Assembly: GCA_910577435.1 (NCBI GenBank)
Contig: CAJTLV010000006.1
Coordinates: forward strand, 75,442 to 139,441
Origin: an uncultured Christensenella sp.
Lineage (GTDB): Bacteria; Bacillota; Clostridia; Christensenellales; Pumilibacteraceae
DNA: 64,000 nt
Direction of reading: 5' to 3'
A program made the position numbers and the translations under genes. Numbering within the stretch: position 1 is the stretch's first letter; every line of letters starts with the position of its first letter. This document shows, in pieces, positions 40,072-49,519 of this stretch. The notes below the pieces were generated by a model. The model was not told the DNA's origin, made no database searches, and was given only the letters and a program-made list of their open reading frames with translations.

Positions 40072-40495
40072 TTACCCGTTGTTTTTGTCCCGTGCGTTTA
40101 TGTATTTTTTCATTTTTTCTTCCGCGCCCAGTACGGCGCGCGACACTTTTGATTTGGACGCACCGAGCGCTTTTGCGCTGTCGCGGACGGTGAAATCCAT
40201 AAAATATTTTTGATAAATTACCTGCCGTTCGAAAGCGTCGAGTACGCTCATCGCTTGTTCGACCGCCATTCCCGCAGTAGACCGCTCGGAAACGTTCACG
40301 CCGTCCGACAGATCGAAGCAGGTCGAAATATCGACGGTGATTCGTTCGCGCTTGGCGGTGTTGAGTGCAGTATTGTATACTATACGGCATATCCACGCAT
40401 AGCCGTTTGTATTCGGTTTGAACCTGTCCGCTTTTTCGAGTATCTTTATAAAGCTGTCCTGTACCGCGTCTTCGGCGGCGGACTCGGCGGTACGG
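40072..40495 (-). pseudogene. ECF-type RNA polymerase sigma factor, 5' end missing
   Basis: In-frame sequence encodes the core of region 2 (A-E-D-A-V-Q-D-S-F-I-K-I-L and Y-A-W-I-C-R-I-V-Y-N) and region 4 (F-E-R-Q-V-I-Y-Q-K-Y to S-K-S-K-V-S-R-A). The first ~25 residues of region 2 are missing. Between the homologous part and the in-frame stop at 40579-40581 there is no ATG, GTG or TTG; the only starts are internal, such as GTG at 40299, which would give region 4 alone. The break coincides with the truncated end of the divergent VWA gene. Confidence 0.8.
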
Positions 40496-41853
40496 GCAAT
40501 TATCTCGCTATGGCAAAGTCGGGCGCGATAGCCTGTCTCGATACTCTGTCCGAACGCGATTGGTGCGGAGTTATGTCGCTAAGCGACGATGTGGACGAGG
40601 ATATAGTTATTTCGCCTATGACGCAAAAGGGCAAGATAGTATCCGCTATAAACGCGATCCAGATAGACGGAAGTACTGTGTTTACAGGCGCTATCGTCAA
40701 GGCGGGCGAAGCACTTCGCGCACTTACCGGCGTCGAAAAGAAGCATATCATTCTGGTCACCGACGGCAATCCGGGCGACACGAAAGCCGAGTACGAGCAG
40801 GCTATAAAAGATAACTTCGCGAGCGGAATAACGATGTCGATCATCAATATCGGGAGCGCAAGCAATCCGGATATGCAGTATGCGGCGGAAACTATCGGCG
40901 GCGGCAGGTTTTACGGCGTGATCAATCTCGACGGACTTGCCGACGATCTTCGCGCCGATCTCAGTGCGCCCGAAATAAAAGACGTAAATTACGGCCCGTT
41001 TACGCCCGAAATAAAGGACCACACTGCGGCGGTCAACGGCGTAAATCAGGAGTTTATGCCGCAGCTTCACGGCTTTTACGGAACTAAACTCAAAGAGGGC
41101 GCGGACGTTCCGCTCACAGGCGAGTATGTGCCTGTGTATGCGCAGTGGAAGTACGGCGAAGGTTCGGTCGGCAGTTTTATGTGCGATCTTACGGGCGTGT
41201 GGTCGGAAGAGTTTTTGGCGAACGACACGGGTATCAGGTTTTTGAAAAACGTCGTAGGCGGACTTTTCCCGACGCGCAACATTCGCCCGCGCGACATCGA
41301 CGTGGAGATCACGGACGACAACTATACAAAACAGCTCAACGTGTTCACCTCGCTCGCCGACGACGAGATAATCGAAGTGCGCGTCACCAATCCGATAAAG
41401 GACGACGACCTGACCGATCCGCGCGTGCAGGTTATACGTTCGTCTGCGGCGGAGGGATATAACAGGATAGCGTTTACCGTCGACGAAGCTGGGGTTTATC
41501 AAGTGCTTGTGCAAAAGAAAGACGCGGCGGAAAACGTCATTTCGGAATATTTGACATATAAGGCGTTTTCCTACTCGGACGAGTACGATATGTTTGTGGA
41601 GACGAACGGCGCGGAATTTTTGGAGCGCATTGCGACGAACGGAAACGGCTTTGCGATAACCGAGAGCGCCGAGATATTCGAGAATTTCGTAAAGTCTGTG
41701 GTGCGTTCCGTCGATCCGCGTATGACGTTCCTTATAATAGCCATAGTGCTGTTCCTGCTGGACATAGCGGTGCGCAAGTTTAAGTTCAAGTGGCCGCACG
41801 AGTTGGTGCGCGAACACCGCGAGAATAAGGCGCTTAGAGGTGGAAAGCAGTGA
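40477..41853 (+). pseudogene. VWA/glutamine-amidotransferase-like membrane protein, 5' end missing
   Basis: About 455 homologous residues. Homology begins inside a VWA domain just after where the MIDAS D-x-S-G-S should be (G-G-T-G-N-Y-L-A-M-A-K), and continues through H-I-I-L-V-T-D-G, a beta-rich C-terminal region and one membrane anchor near the end. Full-length relatives have several hundred more N-terminal residues with membrane segments and the MIDAS. The frame stays open upstream to 40210 but only as antisense of the sigma gene. Its stop overlaps the LRR gene start by four bases. Confidence 0.75.
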
Positions 41854-44588
41854 AAACGAATAGAAAATTACGATGGATTTTAATAGCGGTACTGTCATTG
41901 CTTTGCATAGGGGTTTGCACTGCGTGCAACCGTGCGCCGGCGCTGGATGCGCCGAGAGGACTTACCGTAAACGAATCGACAATGACTGTCGAATGGCGCG
42001 AGGTCGAGAACGCAAAGGGATATACCGTCGAGATAGACGGCAAGCAGTCAAGTACTCGCCGTACCTCCTATTCCATATCCAAGCTCGATCCGGGCGATTA
42101 CATCATCAAGGTAAAGGCGCGCGGAGACGGCGAGGCGTTTTCGGATTCCGCGTGGACGGAAATAGCGTATACGAAAGAATTGGAGACGGGTATCGTCTAT
42201 AAACCGATAAACAGCAGTTCCGAGTACGAGGTTGCAAGCGTAGGCTCCGCGTCGGGCGATATAGTCATTCCCGATACGTACAAGAAAAAACCGGTTACGC
42301 GCATAGCAAGCTCGGCGTTTTTCAACAGCAACAAGATAACGGGCATAACGCTCGGCGCAAACATCACGTCGATAGGCGCGCGTGCGTTTTACAATTGCAC
42401 GTTTCTGTCTAAGGTCGAACTGCCCGAAGGATTGACGAGCATCGGCTCTTATGCGTTCCAGAGTTGTCGAAACCTGCCGTCCATAAAAATCCCGGACGGC
42501 GTCAAGACGATAGAAGAGTATACTTTCTCGTACTGCCGCAGTTTGGCGGAATTGGAATTGAGCTCTAATCTGACGAGCATAGGTGCGTATGCGTTTGCCG
42601 ATTGCGATCTTTTAAGCGAGATTATCCTTCCCGATACGGTTACGACGATAGGCGAGGGCGCGTTTGCGGAGTGCGTGGGCTTGATAAATTTCGATACGGG
42701 CAGCGGATTGCTGTCGATAGGCGATCTCGCGTTCTTCGGCGATAAAACGCTCGCGACGGTAACGCTCGGCAATCGTTTGACGAGCATAGGTACGCAGGCG
42801 TTTCGAGAGTGCGGTGAACTTACGGCGATAAATCTTCCTAATAGTCTTACTTCGCTCGGCGACCACGTATTTTATCAATGTGCCAAGCTCGCGGACGTGC
42901 GCATAGGCGATAACGTGACGCATATCGGCAGCGGAATTCTCACCGAAACGGCGTTGTGGGATAACGGCACGGGACTTATATATCTAGGCGATTGGCTCGT
43001 CGCGTGCAAAGATACGGAGATAGCGAGCGTGACGTTCCGAGCGGGTACGTTCGGCATAGCGGACTCCGTGTTTCAATCGTTTAAGGAACTGACGGGCGTA
43101 ATAATACCGGACAGCGTTGTGTACATAGGTAACCGCGCGTTTTACGGCTGTAAAAAGCTGGACACCGTATTTATCGGCAACGGTGTGACGAATATCGGTT
43201 CGTACACATTCGGCAACTGTTCTGTTTTGGACAGAGTGACGATAGGCAACGGTGTTAGCCGTATCGAGTCGTGCGCGTTTGCAGGTTGCACACGGCTCGC
43301 AAATATAAACATTCCGGATACAGTTACGAGCATCGGTACCGACGCTTTTAAGCGGACGGGTATGCCGACGGACGACAACGGCGTAATGTATGCCGATGAA
43401 TGGTTGGTCGGCTGTACGGCGCCGAACGATGCTTTCGAACTGAACGTCACGGTAAGGCACGGCACTGTCGGCATTGCCGATTACAGCTTTTATAAATGTG
43501 AAGAACTGTATAATATACTCATTCCGGACACCGTCAAGTATCTGGGACGGGCGGCGTTTTACAGTTGTTCGGGGCTTGTCGGCGCTACTATGTCCGACAC
43601 GTTGACCGCCATTCCCGATTATGCGTTTTACAGATGTTATTCTCTTCAATACCTGAACATTCCCGACAACTGCGTTTCGATAGGCCGTTCGGCGTTTTAC
43701 GAATGCGAGTCGCTGGGCGTATATTCGGACGGAGAACTTATCCTGCCGGATACCGTTACGAGCATAAGCGATTATGCGTTTTACGGCTGTTCGGCGCTGG
43801 AATACGTAAATCTCGGCGACGGATTGACCGACTTGGGCAGTCGTGCATTCTACGGTTGCGGGTCGCTCGGCTCCATTTCGATACCCGACGGCGTTACCGA
43901 GATAAAGACGCGCGCTTTCGCTAATTGCGTGAGTTTGAGATCGGTCGATTTCGGTAGCGGAGTGACGACGATAGGCGAGTACGCGTTCAACGGTTGCGAA
44001 TCGCTTCAAACGTTGAGCGTTCCCGATAATGTAAAGACTATCGGTAAATACGCGTTCTATAAGTGCAACGGACTCAAATATCTCGCGCTCGGCAGAGGGG
44101 TAGAAACCGTAGATAATTATGCGTTCTACGGCTGTACCGAGCTAATGAGCGTTGCTATCCCCAAAACAGTAACTACGATAGGGAATTATGCTTTCAGAGG
44201 TTGCGAGAACCTCACTTCCGTTATACTGCCGACGAGCGTTCAAACGATAGGCAGTCACGCGTTCTACGGTTGTAAAGCGCTTACATTGTATGCGGAAGCG
44301 AACGGCGCGGGCGACGGTTGGAATGCGCGCTGGAACTCGTCGTACCGTCCTGTGGTGTTCGGCTGTGTGCTGTCGGATGACGGGCAGTACGTAGTGTCGT
44401 TTGTAAAGAGTTCGGGCGCTGTCGTCAACGGCGACGCGACGGGCGGGATAGCCGCGCCGAGCCGAGATTTCTATGAGTTTATCGGATGGGCGACTTCGCC
44501 GAACGGCAACGTATCGTATACAGCCGGCGACATCGTCGACACGCCCGACGGCACTGCGCTGTATGCCGTATGGACGGCGATAGATTAA
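41850..44588 (+). CDS. BspA-type leucine-rich-repeat surface lipoprotein
   Basis: 912 residues from a GTG start behind AGAGGTGG. Signal peptide with lipobox C-T-A-C gives lipid-Cys26. A fibronectin-III-like domain (~31-110) precedes about 25 LRR_5 repeats of the pattern I-P-D-x-V-x-x-I-G-x-x-A-F-x-x-C-x-x-L, spanning ~130-830. The C-terminal ~70 residues are an InlB/Flg_new-type repeat ending A-L-Y-A-V-W. Such proteins are surface adhesins or scaffolds in gut bacteria. Co-translated with the upstream VWA remnant (four-base overlap), so its expression may have changed after the 5' deletion. Confidence 0.93.
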   Translation: MKTNRKLRWILIAVLSLLCIGVCTACNRAPALDAPRGLTVNESTMTVEWREVENAKGYTVEIDGKQSSTRRTSYSISKLDPGDYIIKVKARGDGEAFSDSAWTEIAYTKELETGIVYKPINSSSEYEVASVGSASGDIVIPDTYKKKPVTRIASSAFFNSNKITGITLGANITSIGARAFYNCTFLSKVELPEGLTSIGSYAFQSCRNLPSIKIPDGVKTIEEYTFSYCRSLAELELSSNLTSIGAYAFADCDLLSEIILPDTVTTIGEGAFAECVGLINFDTGSGLLSIGDLAFFGDKTLATVTLGNRLTSIGTQAFRECGELTAINLPNSLTSLGDHVFYQCAKLADVRIGDNVTHIGSGILTETALWDNGTGLIYLGDWLVACKDTEIASVTFRAGTFGIADSVFQSFKELTGVIIPDSVVYIGNRAFYGCKKLDTVFIGNGVTNIGSYTFGNCSVLDRVTIGNGVSRIESCAFAGCTRLANINIPDTVTSIGTDAFKRTGMPTDDNGVMYADEWLVGCTAPNDAFELNVTVRHGTVGIADYSFYKCEELYNILIPDTVKYLGRAAFYSCSGLVGATMSDTLTAIPDYAFYRCYSLQYLNIPDNCVSIGRSAFYECESLGVYSDGELILPDTVTSISDYAFYGCSALEYVNLGDGLTDLGSRAFYGCGSLGSISIPDGVTEIKTRAFANCVSLRSVDFGSGVTTIGEYAFNGCESLQTLSVPDNVKTIGKYAFYKCNGLKYLALGRGVETVDNYAFYGCTELMSVAIPKTVTTIGNYAFRGCENLTSVILPTSVQTIGSHAFYGCKALTLYAEANGAGDGWNARWNSSYRPVVFGCVLSDDGQYVVSFVKSSGAVVNGDATGGIAAPSRDFYEFIGWATSPNGNVSYTAGDIVDTPDGTALYAVWTAID

Positions 44589-44605
44589 TGTAATAAAAGA
44601 AAGTA

Positions 44606-44628
44606 AAAAGACGGCTGAGCCGTCTTTT
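44606..44628 (+). terminator. Terminator after the LRR gene
   Basis: AAAAGACGGC, TGA loop, GCCGTCTTTT: ten-pair stem; the A tract makes it usable in both directions between convergent genes. Confidence 0.92.
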
Positions 44629-44666
44629 CCGTTGCGAAAAAATGGTGGGCGAACGCCGTCTGTCGG

Positions 44667-45911
44667 TCAATGGCGCGGCGCGTAGCCCGTTTTCTCTATA
44701 AGCCGTTGTCCGCTTTCGGACAGAATCAAGTCTATCAGGTTTTTCACATTTCCCGTCGGCGCGCCGTTAGTCACCGCATAAAAATTCACGGTGAACGGAT
44801 AGGTTCCGTTCGATATGTTTTCGGCGGTGGGAGCGACGCCGTTTATCGCCAAAAGTTTTGTTTCCGGGTTGGGGTACATCTTCGTCGCAAAATATTTATA
44901 TGAATAGCCGAGCGCGGGGCGCACGCCGTTATACTCGACTGTCATTTGCGTCATAAGACTGTTCGAACCCGCGAGATCGCGGCTCGGCAGAGGTTGCGGC
45001 ACCGTGAGCGGAGTTCCGCGCATTATGTTCTGCAATGCCGTTTGACTGCCCGAACCGTCGGGGCGGCGAAAGTCGACTATGCGCCCGCCCTCTTTCCAGC
45101 CAAGCGTGCGCCACATCGCGGTCTTTCCCGAATAAACGTTCTTTATCTGTCGGTAGGTCAAACTGTCGATCGGATTGTCGTTTGCGACGATAAAAACGAA
45201 CGCTTCTTTGCCTATCGGAGTAAATACGAGATCGACGCCCGCATCCCGCGCCTTTTTGAGTTGGTTGGCGGAAGCACCCGCGACGAAAATAACGTCGCGT
45301 TCGCCCGCGATCAGTCCGTCGTATGCGCGTAAGGTATTTGTCATTATTACGCGCTCGCCGTTATTTGCATAAGTGGTTTGCGCACAGCCGCCTTCGCGCT
45401 CGAAAGCGCCTTGAGTATAGAATGCCTGCGCGATCGCCGCATAAACGGGATACAGCGCGACGGCGCCGTCAAGTTGCGGAAGGTCGCCGTTCAGCTTGGA
45501 CGTTTGCGGAAAGTCGACGGTCGCGAGTGCGTTGTCGGCGGCGAACGGGGTATAAATATCAAGTTCCGGCTCGCTCTCTGTGGTTTGTTGTTGACCGTAG
45601 TCGATCCACCAGTTGCCGATTAGCGCGTTGGGGAACAGCGAGAACGACAGAACGGCAACGACTGCAACGCTTACAAGCGGCGCTATGAATTTTTTCGTGT
45701 GTTTGAGCCACAGTACGATCGCGACCGCCGCGCAGCCGGTGACAACGAGCAACACGGGAAGCAGTCCGATAAAGTTGTCTATCGCTGTAAACTGTTCGAT
45801 GTAATCGTACCGCCATAAAAGGTAAAAGCCGAGCGCGATAACGCCTGCCGTCAGCAGTCCTCGCCCGACGATCCATACTATATTTATTATGTTTTTGCGC
45901 TTTTCGTCCAT
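44667..45911 (-). CDS. PstS-like substrate-binding protein with three N-terminal membrane segments
   Basis: 414 residues. Residues ~6-30, 48-69 and 75-93 are membrane helices; the rest is a PstS-type binding domain with the anion-loop signature R-P-x-G-S-G-S-Q-T and Y-S-Y-K-Y-F and the usual C-terminal G-Q-x-L-I-E-K-T-G-Y. No pstCAB transporter genes are near. The ATG at 45911 shares a base with the upstream stop, so it is coupled to the small membrane protein gene. It may sense phosphate or a similar anion rather than import it. Confidence 0.85.
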   Translation of the reverse strand: MDEKRKNIINIVWIVGRGLLTAGVIALGFYLLWRYDYIEQFTAIDNFIGLLPVLLVVTGCAAVAIVLWLKHTKKFIAPLVSVAVVAVLSFSLFPNALIGNWWIDYGQQQTTESEPELDIYTPFAADNALATVDFPQTSKLNGDLPQLDGAVALYPVYAAIAQAFYTQGAFEREGGCAQTTYANNGERVIMTNTLRAYDGLIAGERDVIFVAGASANQLKKARDAGVDLVFTPIGKEAFVFIVANDNPIDSLTYRQIKNVYSGKTAMWRTLGWKEGGRIVDFRRPDGSGSQTALQNIMRGTPLTVPQPLPSRDLAGSNSLMTQMTVEYNGVRPALGYSYKYFATKMYPNPETKLLAINGVAPTAENISNGTYPFTVNFYAVTNGAPTGNVKNLIDLILSESGQRLIEKTGYAPRH

Positions 45912-46285
45912 CACATAAACCTGATGACCACAACGCCGGTAGACAGACACAGTATCAGTATCAGTACCGCAAGTATCGGAAGCGCAATAGCCGTTATCGC
46001 ACAGCCGACGTCCGATTTTGACTTATGGCGTAAACACAGTGCCGTAATACCGATAACGAGTCCCGCGATCGCGGATAGAAAGATCAGCATAAAAGACAGA
46101 AGAGTCGGTATTATGAAAAACGTCGAAACCGTTGCGCCCATAGAACACAGGTATGTCAATCCGACCGCAACTATAGCCACGCCGTCGAGAATCACCGCAA
46201 GTTTCGCAAGAGAAATCACCCGTTTTTTCTTTGCGGGTTGTTGCGCTTGCGGCAGGTCTGTTTCGCTCATTTCATTGTCGTTCAT
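45911..46285 (-). CDS. Small membrane protein of unknown function
   Basis: 124 residues. A polar Glu/Gln/Lys N-terminus (~25) is followed by three or four membrane segments (about 28-48, 52-82 and 92-122). Not recognised. Its promoter predicts transcription beginning at the A of its ATG. It leads a two-gene operon with the PstS-like gene and may be its partner in the membrane. Confidence 0.75.
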   Translation of the reverse strand: MNDNEMSETDLPQAQQPAKKKRVISLAKLAVILDGVAIVAVGLTYLCSMGATVSTFFIIPTLLSFMLIFLSAIAGLVIGITALCLRHKSKSDVGCAITAIALPILAVLILILCLSTGVVVIRFM

Positions 46286-46291
46286 ATCCCA

Positions 46292-46320
46292 AGTATATCA
46301 AAGGAACGAACGAATGTCAA
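46292..46320 (-). promoter_or_regulatory. Promoter giving a leaderless mRNA (PstS-like operon)
   Basis: Minus strand TTGACA (46320-46315), 17 bases, TATACT (46297-46292), six bases, ATG at 46285. Confidence 0.85.
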
Positions 46321-46375
46321 TACGCCGAAAATTAGAATAGTATTAAATATGCTCGGAAGCGCGGTTGGGCTTCTT

Positions 46376-46864
46376 TTATCTCAGTTTATAGCAATCGGCT
46401 ATCTCTCCCACAAACAGCGTGTGCGGGCGCTTTTGCGTAAACAGTCCTTCGACTTGCGGCTGTATGCCTTCGGGCGGAATGACGGCGAGAACATTGCACT
46501 CGACGATGAGTCCGCACTCTCCGAGTACGTATGCCTCTATCGAGCGGGCGCGCTTGGGGTGGAGACCGAGCGTCTCGAACTTGTTTACCTTAAATCCGGA
46601 AATCGTGTCGCACAGCGCAATCTCCGTGCGCATATCGCGGGCCGGAACGTTCAGCGCAAAGCTCTTGGTTTTTGTGACTATTTGGTACGAATATTTGGTA
46701 CTGCGTATTGGCAGAATGAAAACGTCTCTGCCCCAATATTTGCCGAGCGTACCCCAATGCGTCACCATAAGGTTGGGTTCGCTCAAGCCGCACGTGACAA
46801 ATATGCCCGTCGACGACAGTGCTTTAATGAGTATTCCGCTGTCCTTGTCCGTTATGCCGTTCAT
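46376..46864 (-). CDS. Flavin reductase-like FMN-binding protein
   Basis: 162 residues matching the DIM6/NTAB flavin reductase-like fold: W-G-T-L-G-K-Y-W-G near residue 37 and F-A-L-N-V-P near 69. Members bind FMN and reduce flavins or small electron acceptors in the cytoplasm. GGCGGA precedes the ATG, with TATAAT-type sequence upstream. Single gene, divergent from the TIR gene; the 225-base spacer is AT-rich and shows no other gene. Confidence 0.88.
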   Translation of the reverse strand: MNGITDKDSGILIKALSSTGIFVTCGLSEPNLMVTHWGTLGKYWGRDVFILPIRSTKYSYQIVTKTKSFALNVPARDMRTEIALCDTISGFKVNKFETLGLHPKRARSIEAYVLGECGLIVECNVLAVIPPEGIQPQVEGLFTQKRPHTLFVGEIADCYKLR

Positions 46865-47032
46865 TTCGTTCCGCCTATATACTTTGTTCGATATTACGAT
46901 TATAACATATGCCGCGAGCGATTACAAGAGAAATTATAAAATAATTTATTTCACCGAGAAGTTTGCGCAAAATGCGAAAACGAATCGATTTGTGTATTAT
47001 CGTCGACATCGGTAAATTTAATCTTATTTTAA

Positions 47033-47061
47033 TTGTATGTTAGGCCGTGAAGTGATACAAT
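47033..47061 (+). promoter_or_regulatory. Promoter of the TIR-SPFH gene pair
   Basis: TTGTAT (47033-47038), 17 bases, TACAAT (47056-47061). The leader of about 22 bases to the ATG at 47090 lacks a ribosome site. Confidence 0.65.
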
Positions 47062-47089
47062 AGAGTAGGCGTAAAAGCCGTTATTTTAT

Positions 47090-49519
47090 ATGGAACGAAT
47101 CAGGTGCAAAAACTGCGGTTATACCGTAAATATTTCGAACGTTGCGGACGGGTATGTCAAATGTCCCGCCTGCGGCGGCGTTTTGCGGTCGACCGAAGCG
47201 CGGCAGACTAACGTTCGTAACGACGGCACACGCGAGCTTGCGACTTGGCGAGAATATTTATCCAACAGATTGCGCGCGCAACAGGACAGCGGCAAACCCG
47301 ATTATGTAGGCGTGAGACTGTTTGCGCAGAAGATACTTTTCGCTTTTCCGGACGATTTCCGCGCACGGTACTACTGCGCGCTTGCCGACAGGTTCACCGT
47401 TTCGGACGAGGCATTCTTATACTTTTTGGAGAATACGGAAACCGACAGTGCGACGGCTGACGAACTGCGAGAAGTCGTTGCCTCGTTGATCGATACGGCA
47501 CAACCCGAATACCGCGATGCGATAAAATCGTTTATTGCGCGTGCGTATCCCCAAACGCATTCGAGCTACGAAGCGGCGCTCGAACGCCGTATCGACGTCA
47601 ATATACGAGCGAGGTCGAGTTCGACACTGCGCGACGTGTTTATCTGTTACGGACCGAGCGCGCTCGGCGGCGACGTCGCAAACGCGGTGTGCGAAAGGCT
47701 GGAAGAGCGCGGACTGCGGTGTTGGATCGCACCGCGCAATATTTTGGCGGGTTCGGGCAACAGCGACCGCGATATAAATAAAGGCGTAGAGGATTGCAGT
47801 CTGTTCCTGTTCGTTTCGGACGCAGGCTCCGTCGGTTCGACCGAATGCGAGCGCAGGCTGAAAACAGCTGTCGACGCGGGCAAGCCGATATACATATACG
47901 GAGCGGACGATACGCCTTACGGAGCGGGAATTGCGGATATGCTCGGTTTTGCGCCCCGTCTCGACGCGAGCGACGATCCGTATGCCCGTATCGAAGAGCT
48001 TGTCATAGAGGTCAAGAACGAATTGGCGATGTATTCGCGTGCGGAGGCCGAACGCGAAAGGGCTCTTAACGCCACGCGCGAGGCGGAACGCGATCGGGAG
48101 AACGCCAAGTATGAGCGCGAGCGCGAACGGCTCGCCGCGTTCGAACGCGGCGAAGGCATAACCAAGATGCGCGTCGGCAATTCGAGTACGAAGTTAAAAC
48201 GTGCCGAGCTGGAACTGTCGTCGGGCAACTTCGAGCGTGCCGAACGCATAATCGACGGTGTGTTGGATACTGATCCCGAAAACGGACTTGCTTGGTGGTT
48301 GATGATACTCACGGACAACCGCGCCAAGTCGGACGACGAACTTGTCGCGGGCGGAATAGATTTTACGAAGAGCGGGTATTTGGACAACGCGCTCAAATTT
48401 GCCGATCCGGCAAGCCGCGAGCGCATAGCGACGGCAGTGGCGAATACCGAAAAATATACGGTAAAATCTGTGGCATCGACGCTCCGCAAAGCCGAAACCG
48501 CGTTCGAAAACGAGGATTTCGACGCGCTCGATAAACTGCTCGATTCTGCGGCGCACGTATTTGAGGACGGGCGCAGTATCGTATACTCCCGTTATCCGGA
48601 CGTTGCAAGCAAATATTTCAGGCTAAGGCTGTGGGCGAAGTACGGGCAGACTTCGCTCGTATGCGTGGAAGATATAACCCGCGAGAGCGAGTACAAGTCG
48701 GCGCTGTTATACGCGTCGCCGACGCAGAAAGTCGAGCTGGAACGCGAACGCGATACCGTTTCCGAAAATGCGGCGCAATTTTTGCGCGAGCGCAGTAAAG
48801 ACCCGAAAAACGACGGCAAGCTGTCAGATTATATTATGGACAATAAGGGCATATTGCCGAACGGCGTTTACAATCATTACTCGTCTCTGTTGTATTTCAG
48901 AAAGATGTTGAGCACACTCGGAATGACCGAAGAACAGCTCGCTTCGTCATCGATAGATATCACGGCGAACGAGTATTTTATGCTCGCGCAGGCGCTTGCG
49001 ACGGATGATCAGCGCGAAAAGTACGATGCGCTTGTGGATAGACTTGCCGCCAACCGCGAGGCGCGACGGCGCGAGAACGGCGGCACGACGGGAACGACTT
49101 TATCCGAATGCGATCCGTTTGCAAAGCGTCGGAACAGAACAGGCGCTATTGCCACTGCCGTAATTTCTTATGCGTTATTTACAGCGACGGCGGTGCTGTA
49201 TGCCGTGCATAACGGCGCGGCACTTTATATGTTTGCCAGTGCGGCGCTTTTCAGATTGATCAACGATGTGATCGGATATGCGGACGCTTCGGCACTGCAT
49301 ACGCGCGTTTTGAATAAGGTAAATCTTGCGGTGAGTATAGTATCGTTGGTTTTGATTTTTTCGGGCGACTTCGTCGGCACGGTATTATTCAATCTGACGG
49401 CGGTCGGCAACGTTGCTGCGACGGTCGTAGAGGGTATAAATATTCATCGAATAAAAAAAGCGGTCAAAAAAGATAAAGACGACAGCGATAACGGAGGCGG
49501 CAATGGCAGAAACGGTTAG
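47090..49519 (+). CDS. Zinc ribbon - TIR domain - helical repeat - membrane protein
   Basis: 809 residues. Zinc ribbon with C-x-x-C pairs at 6/9 and 25/28; helical linker; TIR domain ~181-310 with D-V-F-I-C-Y-G, C-W-I-A-P-R-N-I and F-V-S-D-A-G-S; a charged coiled coil (~315-355); TPR-like helices (~365-640); and four membrane segments near the C-terminus (~690-790). The TIR alpha-C segment reads S-T-E-C-E-R-R-L, where NADase TIRs usually have S-x-W-x-x-x-E; the aligned Glu appears to be Arg256, so NAD cleavage is doubtful. Overlaps the SPFH gene by 17 bases. Confidence 0.85.
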   Translation: MERIRCKNCGYTVNISNVADGYVKCPACGGVLRSTEARQTNVRNDGTRELATWREYLSNRLRAQQDSGKPDYVGVRLFAQKILFAFPDDFRARYYCALADRFTVSDEAFLYFLENTETDSATADELREVVASLIDTAQPEYRDAIKSFIARAYPQTHSSYEAALERRIDVNIRARSSSTLRDVFICYGPSALGGDVANAVCERLEERGLRCWIAPRNILAGSGNSDRDINKGVEDCSLFLFVSDAGSVGSTECERRLKTAVDAGKPIYIYGADDTPYGAGIADMLGFAPRLDASDDPYARIEELVIEVKNELAMYSRAEAERERALNATREAERDRENAKYERERERLAAFERGEGITKMRVGNSSTKLKRAELELSSGNFERAERIIDGVLDTDPENGLAWWLMILTDNRAKSDDELVAGGIDFTKSGYLDNALKFADPASRERIATAVANTEKYTVKSVASTLRKAETAFENEDFDALDKLLDSAAHVFEDGRSIVYSRYPDVASKYFRLRLWAKYGQTSLVCVEDITRESEYKSALLYASPTQKVELERERDTVSENAAQFLRERSKDPKNDGKLSDYIMDNKGILPNGVYNHYSSLLYFRKMLSTLGMTEEQLASSSIDITANEYFMLAQALATDDQREKYDALVDRLAANREARRRENGGTTGTTLSECDPFAKRRNRTGAIATAVISYALFTATAVLYAVHNGAALYMFASAALFRLINDVIGYADASALHTRVLNKVNLAVSIVSLVLIFSGDFVGTVLFNLTAVGNVAATVVEGINIHRIKKAVKKDKDDSDNGGGNGRNG

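Noticed and set aside
40210..40476. Upstream part of the VWA frame as real N-terminus
   Set aside because: These codons are the antisense of sigma-factor sequence and carry no VWA-like residues; the open frame is incidental.
41850..44588. Internal DNA repeats in the LRR gene as a recombination hotspot
   Set aside because: The protein repeats are clear but the DNA copies have diverged at most third positions, so long identical tracts are absent.
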